A DNA stretch of 64,000 nucleotides. Source: an uncultured Methylocystaceae bacterium (GTDB lineage Bacteria; Pseudomonadota; Alphaproteobacteria; Rhizobiales; Beijerinckiaceae). The stretch spans positions 62,001 through 126,000 of the forward strand of contig CAIQCB010000035.1 of the NCBI GenBank assembly GCA_903870245.1, given 5' to 3'. Below the pieces are notes generated by a model. The model had not been told where the DNA came from and ran no database searches. It saw nothing but the letters and a program-made list of their open reading frames with translations. A program made the translations under genes and the position numbers. Of the stretch, positions 1 through 9,598 are shown in pieces; within the stretch, counting starts at the first letter, position 1; the number at the start of each line of letters is the position of its first letter.

Positions 1-1
1 C

Positions 2-169
2 GCCTACGCCCGGCGCAAGGGCGCTGGCATCGACCGGGGCAAACATCTGGTGCTGGAATGCGCCCACCCCTCGCCGCTCTCAGCGCACAATGGCTTTTTC
101 GGCTGCCGACATTTTTCGAAAACCAACGACTGGCTCGTGGCGCATGGCGAAACGCCCATTGATTGGTGA
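2..169 (+). CDS. ung: Uracil-DNA glycosylase, C-terminal fragment (cut by window edge)
   Basis: The first 55 codons are open from the window edge to a TGA at 167-169. They read as the C-terminus of family-1 uracil-DNA glycosylase, which excises uracil from DNA in base-excision repair. The segment [20 protein letters not shown] contains the leucine-loop HPSPLS motif with its catalytic histidine and the GFFGC.HFS block that follows it. The protein ends ETPIDW, typical of Ung. The catalytic aspartate region lies outside the window. The motif makes the family call firm despite the small size of the fragment. Confidence 0.9.
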   Translation, partial: AYARRKGAGIDRGKHLVLECAHPSPLSAHNGFFGCRHFSKTNDWLVAHGETPIDW

Positions 170-176
170 GCCGGCT

Positions 177-821
177 CTAATCCCGCGCCGCCATCGCCTC
201 GTGAATTTTCAGCAACTGACCATCGGTTTGATCGACCCGCGCGACAGACGGCCGCGCGCAAACCCGTGCTGCGTAATCCTTGAGAACCGGCGTCGCCGGC
301 AAAGCGCCAAAACCCATCAACATGCGCAAGGCCATGCCCCAGAGCACATCGGCGGCGGTAAAACGCTCCCCAAGCAGATAAACTCTCCCGGCGAGTTGCG
401 ACTCTAGCGTCTTCAGCGTTGTGTCAAAATCGCCATAGGGGTTCATGCCGCGCGGCGGCGGCGCGCGTTTTGTCAAGCTATCAAGTGCAGCCGGCTCGAA
501 GGCGGCGCCATAAAAGACAAGCCATCGTAGATAGGGGCCCCGCAAGGCGTCGCCGATTGGCGGCGCAAGATTCTTCTTTTGAAACGCGTCGGCGAGATAA
601 ATGAAAATGGAGGGTAGTTCTGTGACGAGGGCGCCATTGTGGACGATCGCCGGGACCTTTCCCATGGGATTAATCGCCAGATAGTCGGGAAGTCGCTGGG
701 CGCCGATACGAAAATTCAGATCCCGCAGCGCGTAGGGCGCGTCAAGTTCCTCAAGCAAAGCCAGCACGCAAGACGACCGGGTTTTCGGAGAATGATAAAA
801 GATCAATTCTTCAGTATTCAT
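177..821 (-). CDS. Glutathione S-transferase family protein
   Basis: A cytosolic 214-aa protein of normal GST length. The N-terminal thioredoxin-like domain (about residues 5-80) has SPKTRSS at the usual active-site turn, GKVPAI with the cis-proline that binds the glutathione backbone, and TELPSIFIYLAD where most members have an E-S-x-A-I motif. The C-terminal all-helical domain contains FTAADVLWGMAL, the N-capping box (T-x-x-D) conserved in GSTs. It is predicted to conjugate or reduce electrophiles with glutathione; the substrate cannot be told from sequence. It converges on ung and is not obviously in an operon. Confidence 0.85.
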   Translation of the reverse strand: MNTEELIFYHSPKTRSSCVLALLEELDAPYALRDLNFRIGAQRLPDYLAINPMGKVPAIVHNGALVTELPSIFIYLADAFQKKNLAPPIGDALRGPYLRWLVFYGAAFEPAALDSLTKRAPPPRGMNPYGDFDTTLKTLESQLAGRVYLLGERFTAADVLWGMALRMLMGFGALPATPVLKDYAARVCARPSVARVDQTDGQLLKIHEAMAARD

Positions 822-927
822 TATGATTTTGCCGCCATTGTCGTAGTTCTGGACATGTCATGCGGCATCCCTGAATAGCGCAAAATAAAAGACATTGGGA
901 CACCTGCACGACATATGTGATAGTATG

Positions 928-1044
928 TCAGCGTGGCGCCCGGCCGAACGAATTCGCCAGAATGTGAACAATCATCGCCAACATGACGCCAATGCCTCCG
1001 CTAAGCATGGCGCAGACAATTCCTTGAATGGTGAGTTCGCTCAT
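928..1044 (-). CDS. Small single-pass membrane protein (38 aa)
   Basis: A 38-residue peptide, MSELTIQG... to ...SFGRAPR. Residues 7-31 form one hydrophobic helix rich in Gly, Ala, Ile and Met, and the tail is basic. The start is supported by AGGAGAG five bases upstream of the ATG at 1044. A longer reading from 1131 lacks such a site and adds an unlikely charged stretch. No family is recognised. It may be an inner-membrane small protein, but its function is unknown. The good ribosome site and hydrophobicity support reality; the size limits certainty. Confidence 0.5.
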   Translation of the reverse strand: MSELTIQGIVCAMLSGGIGVMLAMIVHILANSFGRAPR

Positions 1045-1214
1045 GTGTCTCTCCTGTGAATGCGGCTCCCGGCGTTTTTGGGTATCCACGAGATAGCTCA
1101 TGATGTCGGTCGGCAATGTGATCTCGCGCACATGAAGACACGCCGGGATCTTCCGATGTCAGCAGATGACTTGCGCATTTATATCGCTCCCCTGACGGAG
1201 CTGATTATTGCTCC

Positions 1215-2327
1215 TCACGGGAAGAAAATAAAAAAAACATAGGCTGCAAAGACCACGAGATGGACCAGCCCGGTCAGCACATTCGTGCGTCCGGCGCCGA
1301 AACTGACAATGCTCAGCATCAGCGTCAGCAACAGCATCATTGTATCGCGTTTCTCGAGGCCCAGGACGATATCGTGGCCGCTCAACAGACAAAAAAACGA
1401 AATTGCCGGCACGGTCAGTCCAATGGTCGCGACGACAGAGCCCAGCGCGCAATTCAACGCGGTCTGCAAGGCGTTACGCGCGGCGGCGCGGATGGCATTG
1501 AGCGATTCGGGCAGGAGCACCAACACTGCAAGCGCCGCGCCGCTCGCCGCATTGACGTTTCGCACACGCAGTCGTTCGAATCCTTCCTCCATCGCCGGCG
1601 CGACATAATTGGCGAGGATCACGACGCCAACCAGACTCGCGACAAGGCCAAGGCCTGCCCAGAGCGCCCGTCTTGCGGCGGGACGCGTATCGAAATGACC
1701 ATCTGCCGCCGAAAGGGCGTCGAGAAAATAGGAGCGATGCCGCACGGTCTGGATAAACAGAAAAGATCCATACAGAATCAAGGACAGGAAGCTGATAAAG
1801 ACCAGTTGCAGACTGGTTAACCTTGGGCCGGCCGCCGAGGTGGTGTAATCCGGGATGATCAGCGTCAGCGTCGACAGCGCGATTAGAACGGCGAGATAGG
1901 CGCTTGCGCCCATAGGCTGCAACTCCTGCTCGCCGTGACGAAATCCGCCCAATAGCAAACACAGGCCGACGAGTCCGTTGCAAACGATCATGATCGCAGA
2001 AAATACCGCCTCGCGCGCTTCCGTCGGATCGTCGGCGCCATGCGCGATCATCGACGTCATCGCGGCGACCTCAATAATTGTCACGGCGATGGTCAACAGC
2101 AAAGTGCCATAGGGTTCGCCCAGCCATACGCCGACGATTTCCGCGTGATCCAGCGCGGCGAACACAGTTCCAATCAGCAAAATCGCCGCGAGAGAAGCGA
2201 TGGCGAAGGTCGTGGCGGGCGGCGCCGACTGAAGCCAGGGCGCGAAAAACAACAACAATCCCCCAATGATCATAGACAGCACGGGAAAAATTACCGCGCC
2301 GCGCCCATGCGGATGATACTGCGCCAT
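1215..2327 (-). CDS. chaA: ChaA-type calcium(sodium)/proton antiporter
   Basis: A polytopic inner-membrane protein with about ten or eleven hydrophobic segments, in the Ca2+:cation antiporter (CaCA) superfamily, close to E. coli ChaA. The two pseudo-symmetric ion-binding repeats are visible: GEPYGTLLLTIAVTIIEVA in the first half and LLPESLNAIRAAARNALQ followed by GSVVATIGLTVP in the second, each with the conserved acidic residue and small-residue helix. It is expected to expel Ca2+ or Na+ in exchange for protons. I chose the start at 2327 (MAQYHPHG) because AGGAG lies 11 bases upstream. An in-frame ATG at 2369 would add 14 polar residues. It is divergent from uvrC with a short shared spacer. 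Confidence 0.85.
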   Translation of the reverse strand: MAQYHPHGRGAVIFPVLSMIIGGLLLFFAPWLQSAPPATTFAIASLAAILLIGTVFAALDHAEIVGVWLGEPYGTLLLTIAVTIIEVAAMTSMIAHGADDPTEAREAVFSAIMIVCNGLVGLCLLLGGFRHGEQELQPMGASAYLAVLIALSTLTLIIPDYTTSAAGPRLTSLQLVFISFLSLILYGSFLFIQTVRHRSYFLDALSAADGHFDTRPAARRALWAGLGLVASLVGVVILANYVAPAMEEGFERLRVRNVNAASGAALAVLVLLPESLNAIRAAARNALQTALNCALGSVVATIGLTVPAISFFCLLSGHDIVLGLEKRDTMMLLLTLMLSIVSFGAGRTNVLTGLVHLVVFAAYVFFIFFP

Positions 2328-2398
2328 AACCGCCGGCTCCTGTCGGGAAGAAATTTTGCGTCTTTCCATTACCCCATGTCGCGCATAAATCTAGGCTC

Positions 2399-4390
2399 AT
2401 GATCTCTGCGCCCCCGCCAAACGACGATCTGCCCCCGGAAGCGGAGGACGCCGCCGAGCCGGAGACCGCCGGTTTCGACTCAATCGATGATATCGCGACG
2501 ACGGTGGACGCGCCGCAAACGCCGGAAAGCGTGCAGCGCGGCGTCGGGGTCATCCGTCAATACTGGAAGAACGCGCCCAGCACGCCTGGCGTCTATCGAA
2601 TGATCGCCGAAAACGGCGAGGTTCTTTACGTCGGCAAGGCGAAAAACGTTCGTAAACGAGTGGCGAGCTATACGCGGCTCGCCGGACATGTGAACCGTAT
2701 CGCCCGAATGATTTCGGTGACCGCCAGCATGGTTTTCATCTCGGTCGAGACCGAGGCCGACGCGCTGTTGCTCGAAGCCAATCTGATCAAGCAATTGAAG
2801 CCGCGCTTCAATGTGCTGATGCGCGACGACAAATCCTTTCCCTATATTCTCATTGCGCGTGATCATGAGGCGCCGCAAATCGCCAAGCATCGCGGCGCGC
2901 GCGTGCGCAAGGGAGATTATTTTGGACCTTTCGCCAGCGTCTGGGCGGTCAATCGCGCGCTGAACGCGCTGGAGCGCGCCTTTCTGCTGCGCTCCTGCTC
3001 GCAAAGCTATTATGATAATCGCACAAGACCCTGCCTGCTTTACCAGATCAAGAGATGCGCCGGCCCCTGCACAGGCGAAATCTCGACCGAGGCCTACGCC
3101 GCTCTTGTTCAGGAGGCGCGTGATTTTCTCTCCGGCAAAAGCATGAGCGTCCGTGAGCAGCTTGCGGCGGAAATGACCGCCGCCGCCGAGAAACTCGAAT
3201 TTGAACGCGCCGCGCGGTTGCGCGACCGTATTTCGGCGCTCTCCGCCATTCAGGGCGCCCAGGGCGTTAATCCGCGTACGGTGGAACAGGCGGATGTTTT
3301 CGCCATCTTTAAGGAAGCCGGGCGTTTCTGCATCGAGGCGTTTTTCTTTCGCGCCTATCAAAATTGGGGCAATCGAGCCTATTATCCACGCGCCGACGCC
3401 AGCCTGACGGAAGCGGAAGTGCTTGACGCCTTTCTGGCCCAATTTTACGACGAAATGCCATCATGTCCGCTGGTGCTGCTCTCACATCGCGTCGAGAGCG
3501 CCGGTGTATTGGAGGAGATGTTATCGGCGCGGATCAAAAAGCGCGTCGAGGTGATCGCGCCGCAGCGTGGCGAGAAACGCGAGCTTGTTGAGCATGCGCT
3601 CACCAACGCCCGTCAGGCGCTTGGCCGCAAACTCGCCGAAGACGCAAGCCAGCAGAAATTACTTGCGGCGACCGCCCAGATCTTCGATCTCCAGACGCCG
3701 CCGCGTCGGATCGAGGTTTACGACAATTCACACACCGGCGGGCAGCTCGCCATCGGCGCGATGATCGTCGCGGGCCCCACCGGTTTTATGAAGGCGCACT
3801 ACCGGACTTTCAACATCAAAAACACCGAGATCGCGCCTGGCGACGATTACGCGATGATGCGCGAGGTAATGACGCGGCGTTTCGCGCGTCTGGCGAAGGA
3901 AGATGAAACCGCGCCGACTGATCCCGAGACCTTTCCCTCGAAGCCCGATCTGGTGCTAATCGACGGCGGACGCGGTCAATATGAGGCGGCGCGCGCCGCG
4001 CTGGAGGCATCGGGCGTCGAGGGCGTCGCGCTCGTCGCCATCGCCAAGGGCGCCGACCGCAACGCCGGACGCGAAACCTTTTTTATGGCGGGGCGCGAAC
4101 CCTTTCGGCTGCCGCCGCACGATCCGGCGCTCTATTTCGTGCAACGGCTGCGTGACGAGGCGCATCGTTTCGCCATCGGCACGCATCGCGCGCGGCGCAA
4201 GAAAGAATTCGTCAAGAATCCGCTTGATGAAATCGCCGGCATCGGCCCGGCGCGCAAGCGCGCGCTGCTGCACGCCTTCGGCTCGGCGAAAGCCGTGTCA
4301 CGCGCCGCGCTCAGCGATCTCGAAAAGGCGCCAGGTTTGAACAAGACGACAGCGAAACTGGTCTATGACCATTTTCAGCGGGGGGAATAA
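2399..4390 (+). CDS. uvrC: UvrABC excinuclease subunit C
   Basis: A 663-aa nucleotide-excision-repair nuclease that makes both incisions around UvrB-bound lesions. In order: an acidic N-terminal extension of about 50 residues, common in alphaproteobacteria; a GIY-YIG nuclease domain (TPGVYRM...VLYVGKAKN) at about 60-140; a Cys-rich linker ([22 protein letters not shown] with CAGPC); a UVR motif near 265-300 that contacts UvrB; the RNase H-like second nuclease ([10 protein letters not shown] and later [10 protein letters not shown]); and a C-terminal helix-hairpin-helix pair ([23 protein letters not shown]). Length and domain order are complete. Confidence 0.97.
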   Translation: MISAPPPNDDLPPEAEDAAEPETAGFDSIDDIATTVDAPQTPESVQRGVGVIRQYWKNAPSTPGVYRMIAENGEVLYVGKAKNVRKRVASYTRLAGHVNRIARMISVTASMVFISVETEADALLLEANLIKQLKPRFNVLMRDDKSFPYILIARDHEAPQIAKHRGARVRKGDYFGPFASVWAVNRALNALERAFLLRSCSQSYYDNRTRPCLLYQIKRCAGPCTGEISTEAYAALVQEARDFLSGKSMSVREQLAAEMTAAAEKLEFERAARLRDRISALSAIQGAQGVNPRTVEQADVFAIFKEAGRFCIEAFFFRAYQNWGNRAYYPRADASLTEAEVLDAFLAQFYDEMPSCPLVLLSHRVESAGVLEEMLSARIKKRVEVIAPQRGEKRELVEHALTNARQALGRKLAEDASQQKLLAATAQIFDLQTPPRRIEVYDNSHTGGQLAIGAMIVAGPTGFMKAHYRTFNIKNTEIAPGDDYAMMREVMTRRFARLAKEDETAPTDPETFPSKPDLVLIDGGRGQYEAARAALEASGVEGVALVAIAKGADRNAGRETFFMAGREPFRLPPHDPALYFVQRLRDEAHRFAIGTHRARRKKEFVKNPLDEIAGIGPARKRALLHAFGSAKAVSRAALSDLEKAPGLNKTTAKLVYDHFQRGE

Positions 4391-4455
4391 GTCGCAACCG
4401 CAGCCTCGCAAAAAAACGCGCTTCGGGTTACGCTCTTTCAGGCTATTCTGACCTC

Positions 4456-5277
4456 ATGCGCGCCTTCCATCCCCTTTACAAAGCCTACGCCAAATTCACC
4501 CGCGACGACGGCTGGGCCATCGCCAGTCATGTCGCGCTGTCGACGCTGACGGCGCTTTTTCCCTTCCTGATCTTTCTGGCTGCTTTGGCGGGGTTCATCG
4601 GTCGAGAGGAGATGGCGCTTTCCGCCACGGCTCTGATCCTCGATAGCTGGCCGCCCCAGATCGCTCACCCCCTCTCTCGCGAGATCACCGCCGTTCTGAC
4701 CCAGCCGCATGGCGGCCTGCTGACGGTCAGCGCGGTGCTGTCGATCTATTTCTCGTCGAGCGGAGTCGAGGCGATGCGCGTCGCCCTCAACCGCGCCTAC
4801 GACGCGCGAGATCATCGCGCATGGTGGCTCTTGCGACTTGAGGCGATCGTCTTCGTGATCGTCGGGGCGGCGTCGCTGCTGGTCATCGCCTTTCTGCTGG
4901 TGCTGGCTCCACTGGTCTGGGCCCTGGTCGACCGCTATGCGCCGGAGTTGGCGCATCACCTCGAAATCCTCAAGCCGGCGACGAGGTATGGAGTCTCAAC
5001 GCTTGTGCTGGGCGCAGGATTGATCGGCGCCCACACCATCCTGCCGGCCGGGCGGCCGCCGCTGCCCGCCGTCGCGCCGGGAATTCTCCTCACACTGGCG
5101 CTCTGGCTTCTCTTCGGCGCCGGTTTCGGCGATTATCTTCTGCATTTTGCAGATAATTATATCCTCACATACGCCGGCCTTGCGTCGATCATGATGGCGC
5201 TGGTTTTTCTTTACGCATTGTCGGCGATTTTTATCTACGGCGCCGAACTGAACCAGACGCTTCAGCGCGAGGGTTAA
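4456..5277 (+). CDS. YihY/BrkB-family inner-membrane protein
   Basis: A 273-aa polytopic protein of the YihY/virulence-factor BrkB family. The family signature appears as DDGWAIASHVALSTLTALFPFLIF near the N-terminus, FSSSGVEAMRVALNRAYDARD around residue 95-115, and a C-terminal helix with the YALSAIFIYGAELNQ motif. Five to six transmembrane helices are evident. The biochemical role of the family is unsettled; some members were misnamed RNase BN. It follows uvrC by 65 bp in the same direction and may be co-transcribed with it. Confidence 0.88.
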   Translation: MRAFHPLYKAYAKFTRDDGWAIASHVALSTLTALFPFLIFLAALAGFIGREEMALSATALILDSWPPQIAHPLSREITAVLTQPHGGLLTVSAVLSIYFSSSGVEAMRVALNRAYDARDHRAWWLLRLEAIVFVIVGAASLLVIAFLLVLAPLVWALVDRYAPELAHHLEILKPATRYGVSTLVLGAGLIGAHTILPAGRPPLPAVAPGILLTLALWLLFGAGFGDYLLHFADNYILTYAGLASIMMALVFLYALSAIFIYGAELNQTLQREG

Positions 5278-5389
5278 TCGCGTCTTAACCCGCTTTTTCT
5301 AGGCTGCGGGCAACGGCGGCGCGCGACTGGCGGCGCGCCGAATGCGACGGCGCGGCTGTCGCCTACCTCCCGTCAGGCGGAAAATTTTC

Positions 5390-7900
5390 ATGCGCAGTCA
5401 TCACCGGCGCTATCTCCTCGAACAAATCGGCGACGCCGCCCAACGCCGATTGTGGCAAGCCGTGGGATTCGGGATGCTGATCGGCGCTGGCGCGCTCGCC
5501 GTAGCGCTGTCGACCTGGTCGGCCCGCGATCCCTCGCTCAATCACGCGACCGGCGGCCATATCCGCAATCTGCTCGGCGCGCCGGGCGCGGCCGTCGCCG
5601 ATCTGGTGATGCAGCTTTTTGGCTTCGGAGCCATCGCCGCCATCCTGCCGCTCGCCGCTCAGGGTCTGAGGCTGTTGCGCCAGCAATCGACGGGCAAGGG
5701 CGCCTTTCGATTGGGTCTTTGGTTCGTCGGCATCTTCGCCACTGCGGCGACTGCCTCCTTACTGCCGGCCACCGACCGTTGGCCGCTGCCAACGGGTTTG
5801 GGGGGCGTCGCCGGCGACGCCGTGCTGGCGGTGCCGCGCACGATTTTTGCCGGTTCCAGTCTCGCCATGGCGGGATTTGGACTGGCCGCCGCCTTCGTCG
5901 CCATTCTTGCCGTGAGCGGCTCCGCGGGGCTCGGGGCGCAAGCTCTGGAGAACCACGATAATTCTGAGGTAGAAGAAGACGAGGCGACGCTCGATGATGA
6001 CGAGGACATCGACGGCGAACCCGGCATGGCCCTCATCTCGCTGGGCGCGTTCCTGCATGTCGTCCTGGCGATCAGGAGCCGCCTCTTTCAGCCGATGAAG
6101 CGGCTGACCACGCCGCGTGCGCGACCAGCCGTCCGGGAAGAAACGTTTCCGGCAGCGCATCCGAGACGGGAGCCGGTGTTCGAGGGCTTGAACGCCGGTC
6201 GCTTCGATCCGCCGTCCGTTAACGTCAGCGACGCCTTCGATGGCGGATCGCAGGATCTCCGCAATTTCGACGTCCCTGCGCCTGCGTCCGCGCCGGTCGT
6301 CACGCCGCGTCCCGCGCGACCGCGCGCGCCTGCCCGTGCCTCCGGGCGCGGCGCGCAGCAGATTTACGAGCTGCCCGCCGCCGAATTGCTGGCCGAACCC
6401 AGGAAGGGCGCCGCCGTGCGGCTCTCCGAAGATGTGCTGGCCGATAATGCGCGACTGCTCGAAGGCGTACTCGACGATTTCTCGGTACGCGGCGAGATTA
6501 TCAACGCACGTCCCGGTCCGGTGGTGACGCTTTACGAACTTGAGCCGGCTCCGGGGGTCAAATCATCTCGCGTCATCGGCCTCGCCGACGACATCGCCCG
6601 CTCGATGTCGGCGATCTCCGCGCGTGTCGCAGTGGTGCCGGGCCGCAACGCCATAGGCATCGAACTGCCCAATCAGCGCCGGGAAACCGTTTATCTTCGC
6701 GAATTGATCGCCAGCGACGATTTCATGCAATCGAGTCACAGGCTCGCCATTGCGCTCGGCAAGACCATTGGCGGCGAGCCGGTGATCGTCGATCTGGCTC
6801 GCATGCCGCATCTACTCGTCGCCGGCACCACCGGTTCAGGCAAGTCGGTGGCGATCAACACCATGATCCTGTCGCTGCTTTATCGACTGAAACCGGAAGA
6901 GTGCCGGTTAATTATGGTTGATCCGAAAATGCTGGAGCTTTCGGTCTACGATAATATCCCGCATCTCCTCACTCCGGTCGTCACCGATCCGAAAAAAGCG
7001 GTAGTGGCGCTGAAATGGGCGGTACGCGAAATGGAGGATCGTTATCGCAAGATGTCGAAACTCGGCGTGCGCAACATCGACGGCTTCAACGCGCGCGTCG
7101 CCGAGGCGCAGGCGAAGGGCGAGATAATCTCCCGCACCGTGCAGACAGGCTTTGATCGCGAAACCGGCGAAGCGATCTTCGAGCGGGAGGAAATGGATCT
7201 CTCGAAACTGCCCTATATCGTCGTCATTGTCGACGAAATGGCTGATCTCATGCTTGTCGCCGGCAAGGATATTGAAGGCGCGATCCAGCGACTTGCGCAA
7301 ATGGCGCGCGCTGCAGGCATCCATCTGATCATGGCGACACAGCGTCCCTCCGTCGACGTCATCACTGGCACGATCAAGGCTAACTTCCCGACCCGCATCT
7401 CCTTTCAGGTAACATCGAAAATCGACAGCCGAACTATTCTCGGCGAACAAGGCGCTGAGCAGCTCCTCGGTCAGGGCGACATGCTGTACATGGCCGGCGG
7501 CGGCCGTATCTCGCGCGTCCACGGCCCATTTGTGTCCGACAACGAAGTCGAGCATGTCGTCGCGCATCTCAAGGCCCAGGGCGCGCCGCAGTATCTCGAA
7601 TCCATCACCCGCGAGGACGAAGAGAGCGAGGCCGGCGAAGCGCCACCGCCCGGTTCGATGGACGCCGAAGAAGGCGGCGATCTCTACGATCGGGCTATCA
7701 ACATCGTGCTGCGCGACCGCAAATGCTCGACGAGCTACATTCAGCGCCGTCTTTCAGTGGGCTATAACAAGGCCGCATCGCTGGTGGAGCGCATGGAGCA
7801 GGAAGGCGTCGTCAGCGCCCCAAATCACAGCGGCAAACGCGAGGTGCTCGTGGGCGGCGGCGTCGATCGCGGGGCCTTCGACATTGAGGCGGCGGAATAA
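5390..7900 (+). CDS. ftsK: DNA translocase FtsK
   Basis: An 836-aa septal DNA pump that moves chromosome termini and activates XerCD/dif recombination. The N-terminus has four hydrophobic helices (about 20-190), followed by an acidic and Pro/Ala-rich linker. The RecA-like motor has Walker A GTTGSGKSVA near residue 480 and Walker B VVIVDEMADLML near 610. A C-terminal winged-helix gamma domain (DLYDRAINIVLRDRKCSTSY onward) reads KOPS sites. I chose ATG 5390 rather than the upstream ATG at 5342, which would add 16 basic residues and no better ribosome site; AGGCGG precedes the chosen start. Confidence 0.96.
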   Translation: MRSHHRRYLLEQIGDAAQRRLWQAVGFGMLIGAGALAVALSTWSARDPSLNHATGGHIRNLLGAPGAAVADLVMQLFGFGAIAAILPLAAQGLRLLRQQSTGKGAFRLGLWFVGIFATAATASLLPATDRWPLPTGLGGVAGDAVLAVPRTIFAGSSLAMAGFGLAAAFVAILAVSGSAGLGAQALENHDNSEVEEDEATLDDDEDIDGEPGMALISLGAFLHVVLAIRSRLFQPMKRLTTPRARPAVREETFPAAHPRREPVFEGLNAGRFDPPSVNVSDAFDGGSQDLRNFDVPAPASAPVVTPRPARPRAPARASGRGAQQIYELPAAELLAEPRKGAAVRLSEDVLADNARLLEGVLDDFSVRGEIINARPGPVVTLYELEPAPGVKSSRVIGLADDIARSMSAISARVAVVPGRNAIGIELPNQRRETVYLRELIASDDFMQSSHRLAIALGKTIGGEPVIVDLARMPHLLVAGTTGSGKSVAINTMILSLLYRLKPEECRLIMVDPKMLELSVYDNIPHLLTPVVTDPKKAVVALKWAVREMEDRYRKMSKLGVRNIDGFNARVAEAQAKGEIISRTVQTGFDRETGEAIFEREEMDLSKLPYIVVIVDEMADLMLVAGKDIEGAIQRLAQMARAAGIHLIMATQRPSVDVITGTIKANFPTRISFQVTSKIDSRTILGEQGAEQLLGQGDMLYMAGGGRISRVHGPFVSDNEVEHVVAHLKAQGAPQYLESITREDEESEAGEAPPPGSMDAEEGGDLYDRAINIVLRDRKCSTSYIQRRLSVGYNKAASLVERMEQEGVVSAPNHSGKREVLVGGGVDRGAFDIEAAE

Positions 7901-7974
7901 CCCGCCTCATACCCGTCCGTCGAACAACTGTGCTAGATACAGGCGGTTAAACCAAGCCGAATCGGATTTTGCCC

Positions 7975-8739
7975 GTGATCAAATTCTTTTCCGCCCTGCT
8001 CGGTCTCGCTCTGCTCCTTCCGGCCTCGCTTCATGCTCAGGAAGCCAAGCCGACGACATCCGAGTCTGCGCCCGCCTCGACATCGGCTGCCGCGCCTCAA
8101 ACCGCCCCTGCGGCCGAGCCAGAGAAACAGGGCGGCGAGCCGAAGCCTGCGGCCAAAAAACGCGCCAAGACGAACGAGCCGCTGCAATTGGTCAAGACCC
8201 CGGAGCCGTTGAAGCCAGTCAGCCGCTCTGAAGCCCTCAAGCGCGCAAACGCCTTCTTCAACGCCTCGCCGGTGATGACCGCCGATTTTGTGCAGATCGG
8301 CGCCGACGGCAAACGCTCCGAAGGCAAGCTGCATGTGCAACGCGCCGGACGCGTGCGTTTCGAATACGCGCAGCCCGCGACGATGGAAGTTGTCGCCGAC
8401 GGCGTGCAGGTCGCCGTGCGCGATCGCAAGCTCGGCACCCAGGACCTTTATTTCATCACTCAGACGCCGCTCAAATTCCTGATGAATGAAAAGATTGACC
8501 TTGAAAAGGACGCAACGGTCGAAGACGTGCAGACCGACGACTCCGGCGTGACGATTTTCATCGAGGACAAGGCGACCTTCGGCGGGACCTCGCATGTCAG
8601 GCTGGTTTTCGATCCCAGAAGCTTCAAACTCAAGCAATGGCAGGTCAAGGACCCGCAGGGGTACGAGACGCTCATCTCTCTCTACAACATCGATCAGACA
8701 ACAACCCCCGATCCAACTCTTTTCGTTGTCAACAAATAA
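7975..8739 (+). CDS. LolA-like outer-membrane lipoprotein carrier protein
   Basis: An exported protein of about 254 aa. The signal peptide IKFFSALLGLALLLPASLHA is followed by an 80-residue low-complexity Ala/Pro/Lys linker. A LolA-fold domain runs from about residue 90 to the end (ALKRANAFFNASPVMTADFVQ, then GRVRFEY). LolA chaperones lipoproteins through the periplasm from LolCDE to LolB; alphaproteobacterial members downstream of ftsK usually carry this role. I favour the GTG at 7975, with GGA eight to ten bases upstream. A TTG at 7969 is the alternative. The long linker is typical of the clade. Confidence 0.85.
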   Translation: MIKFFSALLGLALLLPASLHAQEAKPTTSESAPASTSAAAPQTAPAAEPEKQGGEPKPAAKKRAKTNEPLQLVKTPEPLKPVSRSEALKRANAFFNASPVMTADFVQIGADGKRSEGKLHVQRAGRVRFEYAQPATMEVVADGVQVAVRDRKLGTQDLYFITQTPLKFLMNEKIDLEKDATVEDVQTDDSGVTIFIEDKATFGGTSHVRLVFDPRSFKLKQWQVKDPQGYETLISLYNIDQTTTPDPTLFVVNK

Positions 8740-8765
8740 CCACTGAACGGCCGGCGGCCCGTCAG

Positions 8766-9578
8766 ATGCGAGACTATACATCCGACATGGCCGCCGAGGC
8801 GGCGCGGTGGATCTGGTCGCATTGGAGAGAGGGGGGCGTCTTTGACGCCCTGCCACAGCACTGTCGTCCGCTGACCGCCCTCGAAGGCTACAGGGCGCAG
8901 GCGCAGCTTCCCGTAATCGCCGGGCGCGCTCTTATTGGCTGGAAGATCGCGGCCACAAGCCTGGCGGGACAGGCGCATATTCAAGTGTCTGGTCCGCTCG
9001 CCGGGCGACTGCTTGTCGGACAGGTCCTTCCCGATGGCGCGACGCTGTCGCTCGCCGGCAACCGCATGCGCGTCGCCGAACCGGAGTTCTGCTTCCGCAT
9101 GGCGCGAGATCTGCCGCCGCGCGGGACGCCTTACAGCGTGCAGGAAACAATGGACGCCGTCGGCATGCTGCATCTGGCGCTGGAGGTCCCCGATTCTCGT
9201 TTCGCCATCTTCGAACAAGCCGGCGAGGCGCAACTGATCGCCGACAACGCCTGCGCCGGGGAGTTTGTGCTCGGTCCAGAGGCTCCGCAGCTGTGGCGCA
9301 ACCTCGACATGAGCCGCCATGCTGTAAACGGACATGTTATGAGCGCGAGCGGCGCATGCTGGAGCCGCGAGGGTATCGGCGAAAATGTGCTGGGCGATCC
9401 GCGCATCGCGCTAACCTGGCTGGCCAACCGCCTCTCGGAGCTTGGCCTGACGCTGGAAGCCGGCCAAATCATAACCACCGGCGCCTGCATGAAGCCGCTG
9501 GAGATTGGCCCCGGCGACGCCGTTGCAGCGGATTACGGCGTGCTGGGAAAAGTCCATCTGCAATTCGCTGCGGCATAA
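8766..9578 (+). CDS. 2-keto-4-pentenoate hydratase / fumarylacetoacetate hydrolase-fold protein
   Basis: A cytosolic protein of about 270 aa resembling MhpD-type 2-keto-4-pentenoate hydratases and 4-oxalocrotonate decarboxylases. Visible signatures are GWKIAATSLAGQAHIQVSGP in the N-terminal half, the metal-ligand region RVAEPEFCFRMARDLPPRG (E-x-E-like acidic site), and the C-terminal block LEAGQIITTGACMKPLEI followed by GDAVAADYGVLGKV, conserved in the fold. No aromatic-degradation genes lie beside it, so the physiological substrate is open. The start at 8766 avoids overlap with the preceding lolA-like gene; ATG 8787 is an alternative. Confidence 0.8.
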   Translation: MRDYTSDMAAEAARWIWSHWREGGVFDALPQHCRPLTALEGYRAQAQLPVIAGRALIGWKIAATSLAGQAHIQVSGPLAGRLLVGQVLPDGATLSLAGNRMRVAEPEFCFRMARDLPPRGTPYSVQETMDAVGMLHLALEVPDSRFAIFEQAGEAQLIADNACAGEFVLGPEAPQLWRNLDMSRHAVNGHVMSASGACWSREGIGENVLGDPRIALTWLANRLSELGLTLEAGQIITTGACMKPLEIGPGDAVAADYGVLGKVHLQFAAA

Positions 9579-9598
9579 ACGCCGCAGAAAACCTATGG

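Noticed and set aside
2071-2553. Long reverse ORF overlapping the start of uvrC and the antiporter gene
   Set aside because: Shadow of two well-supported genes; GC-rich DNA yields many such frames.
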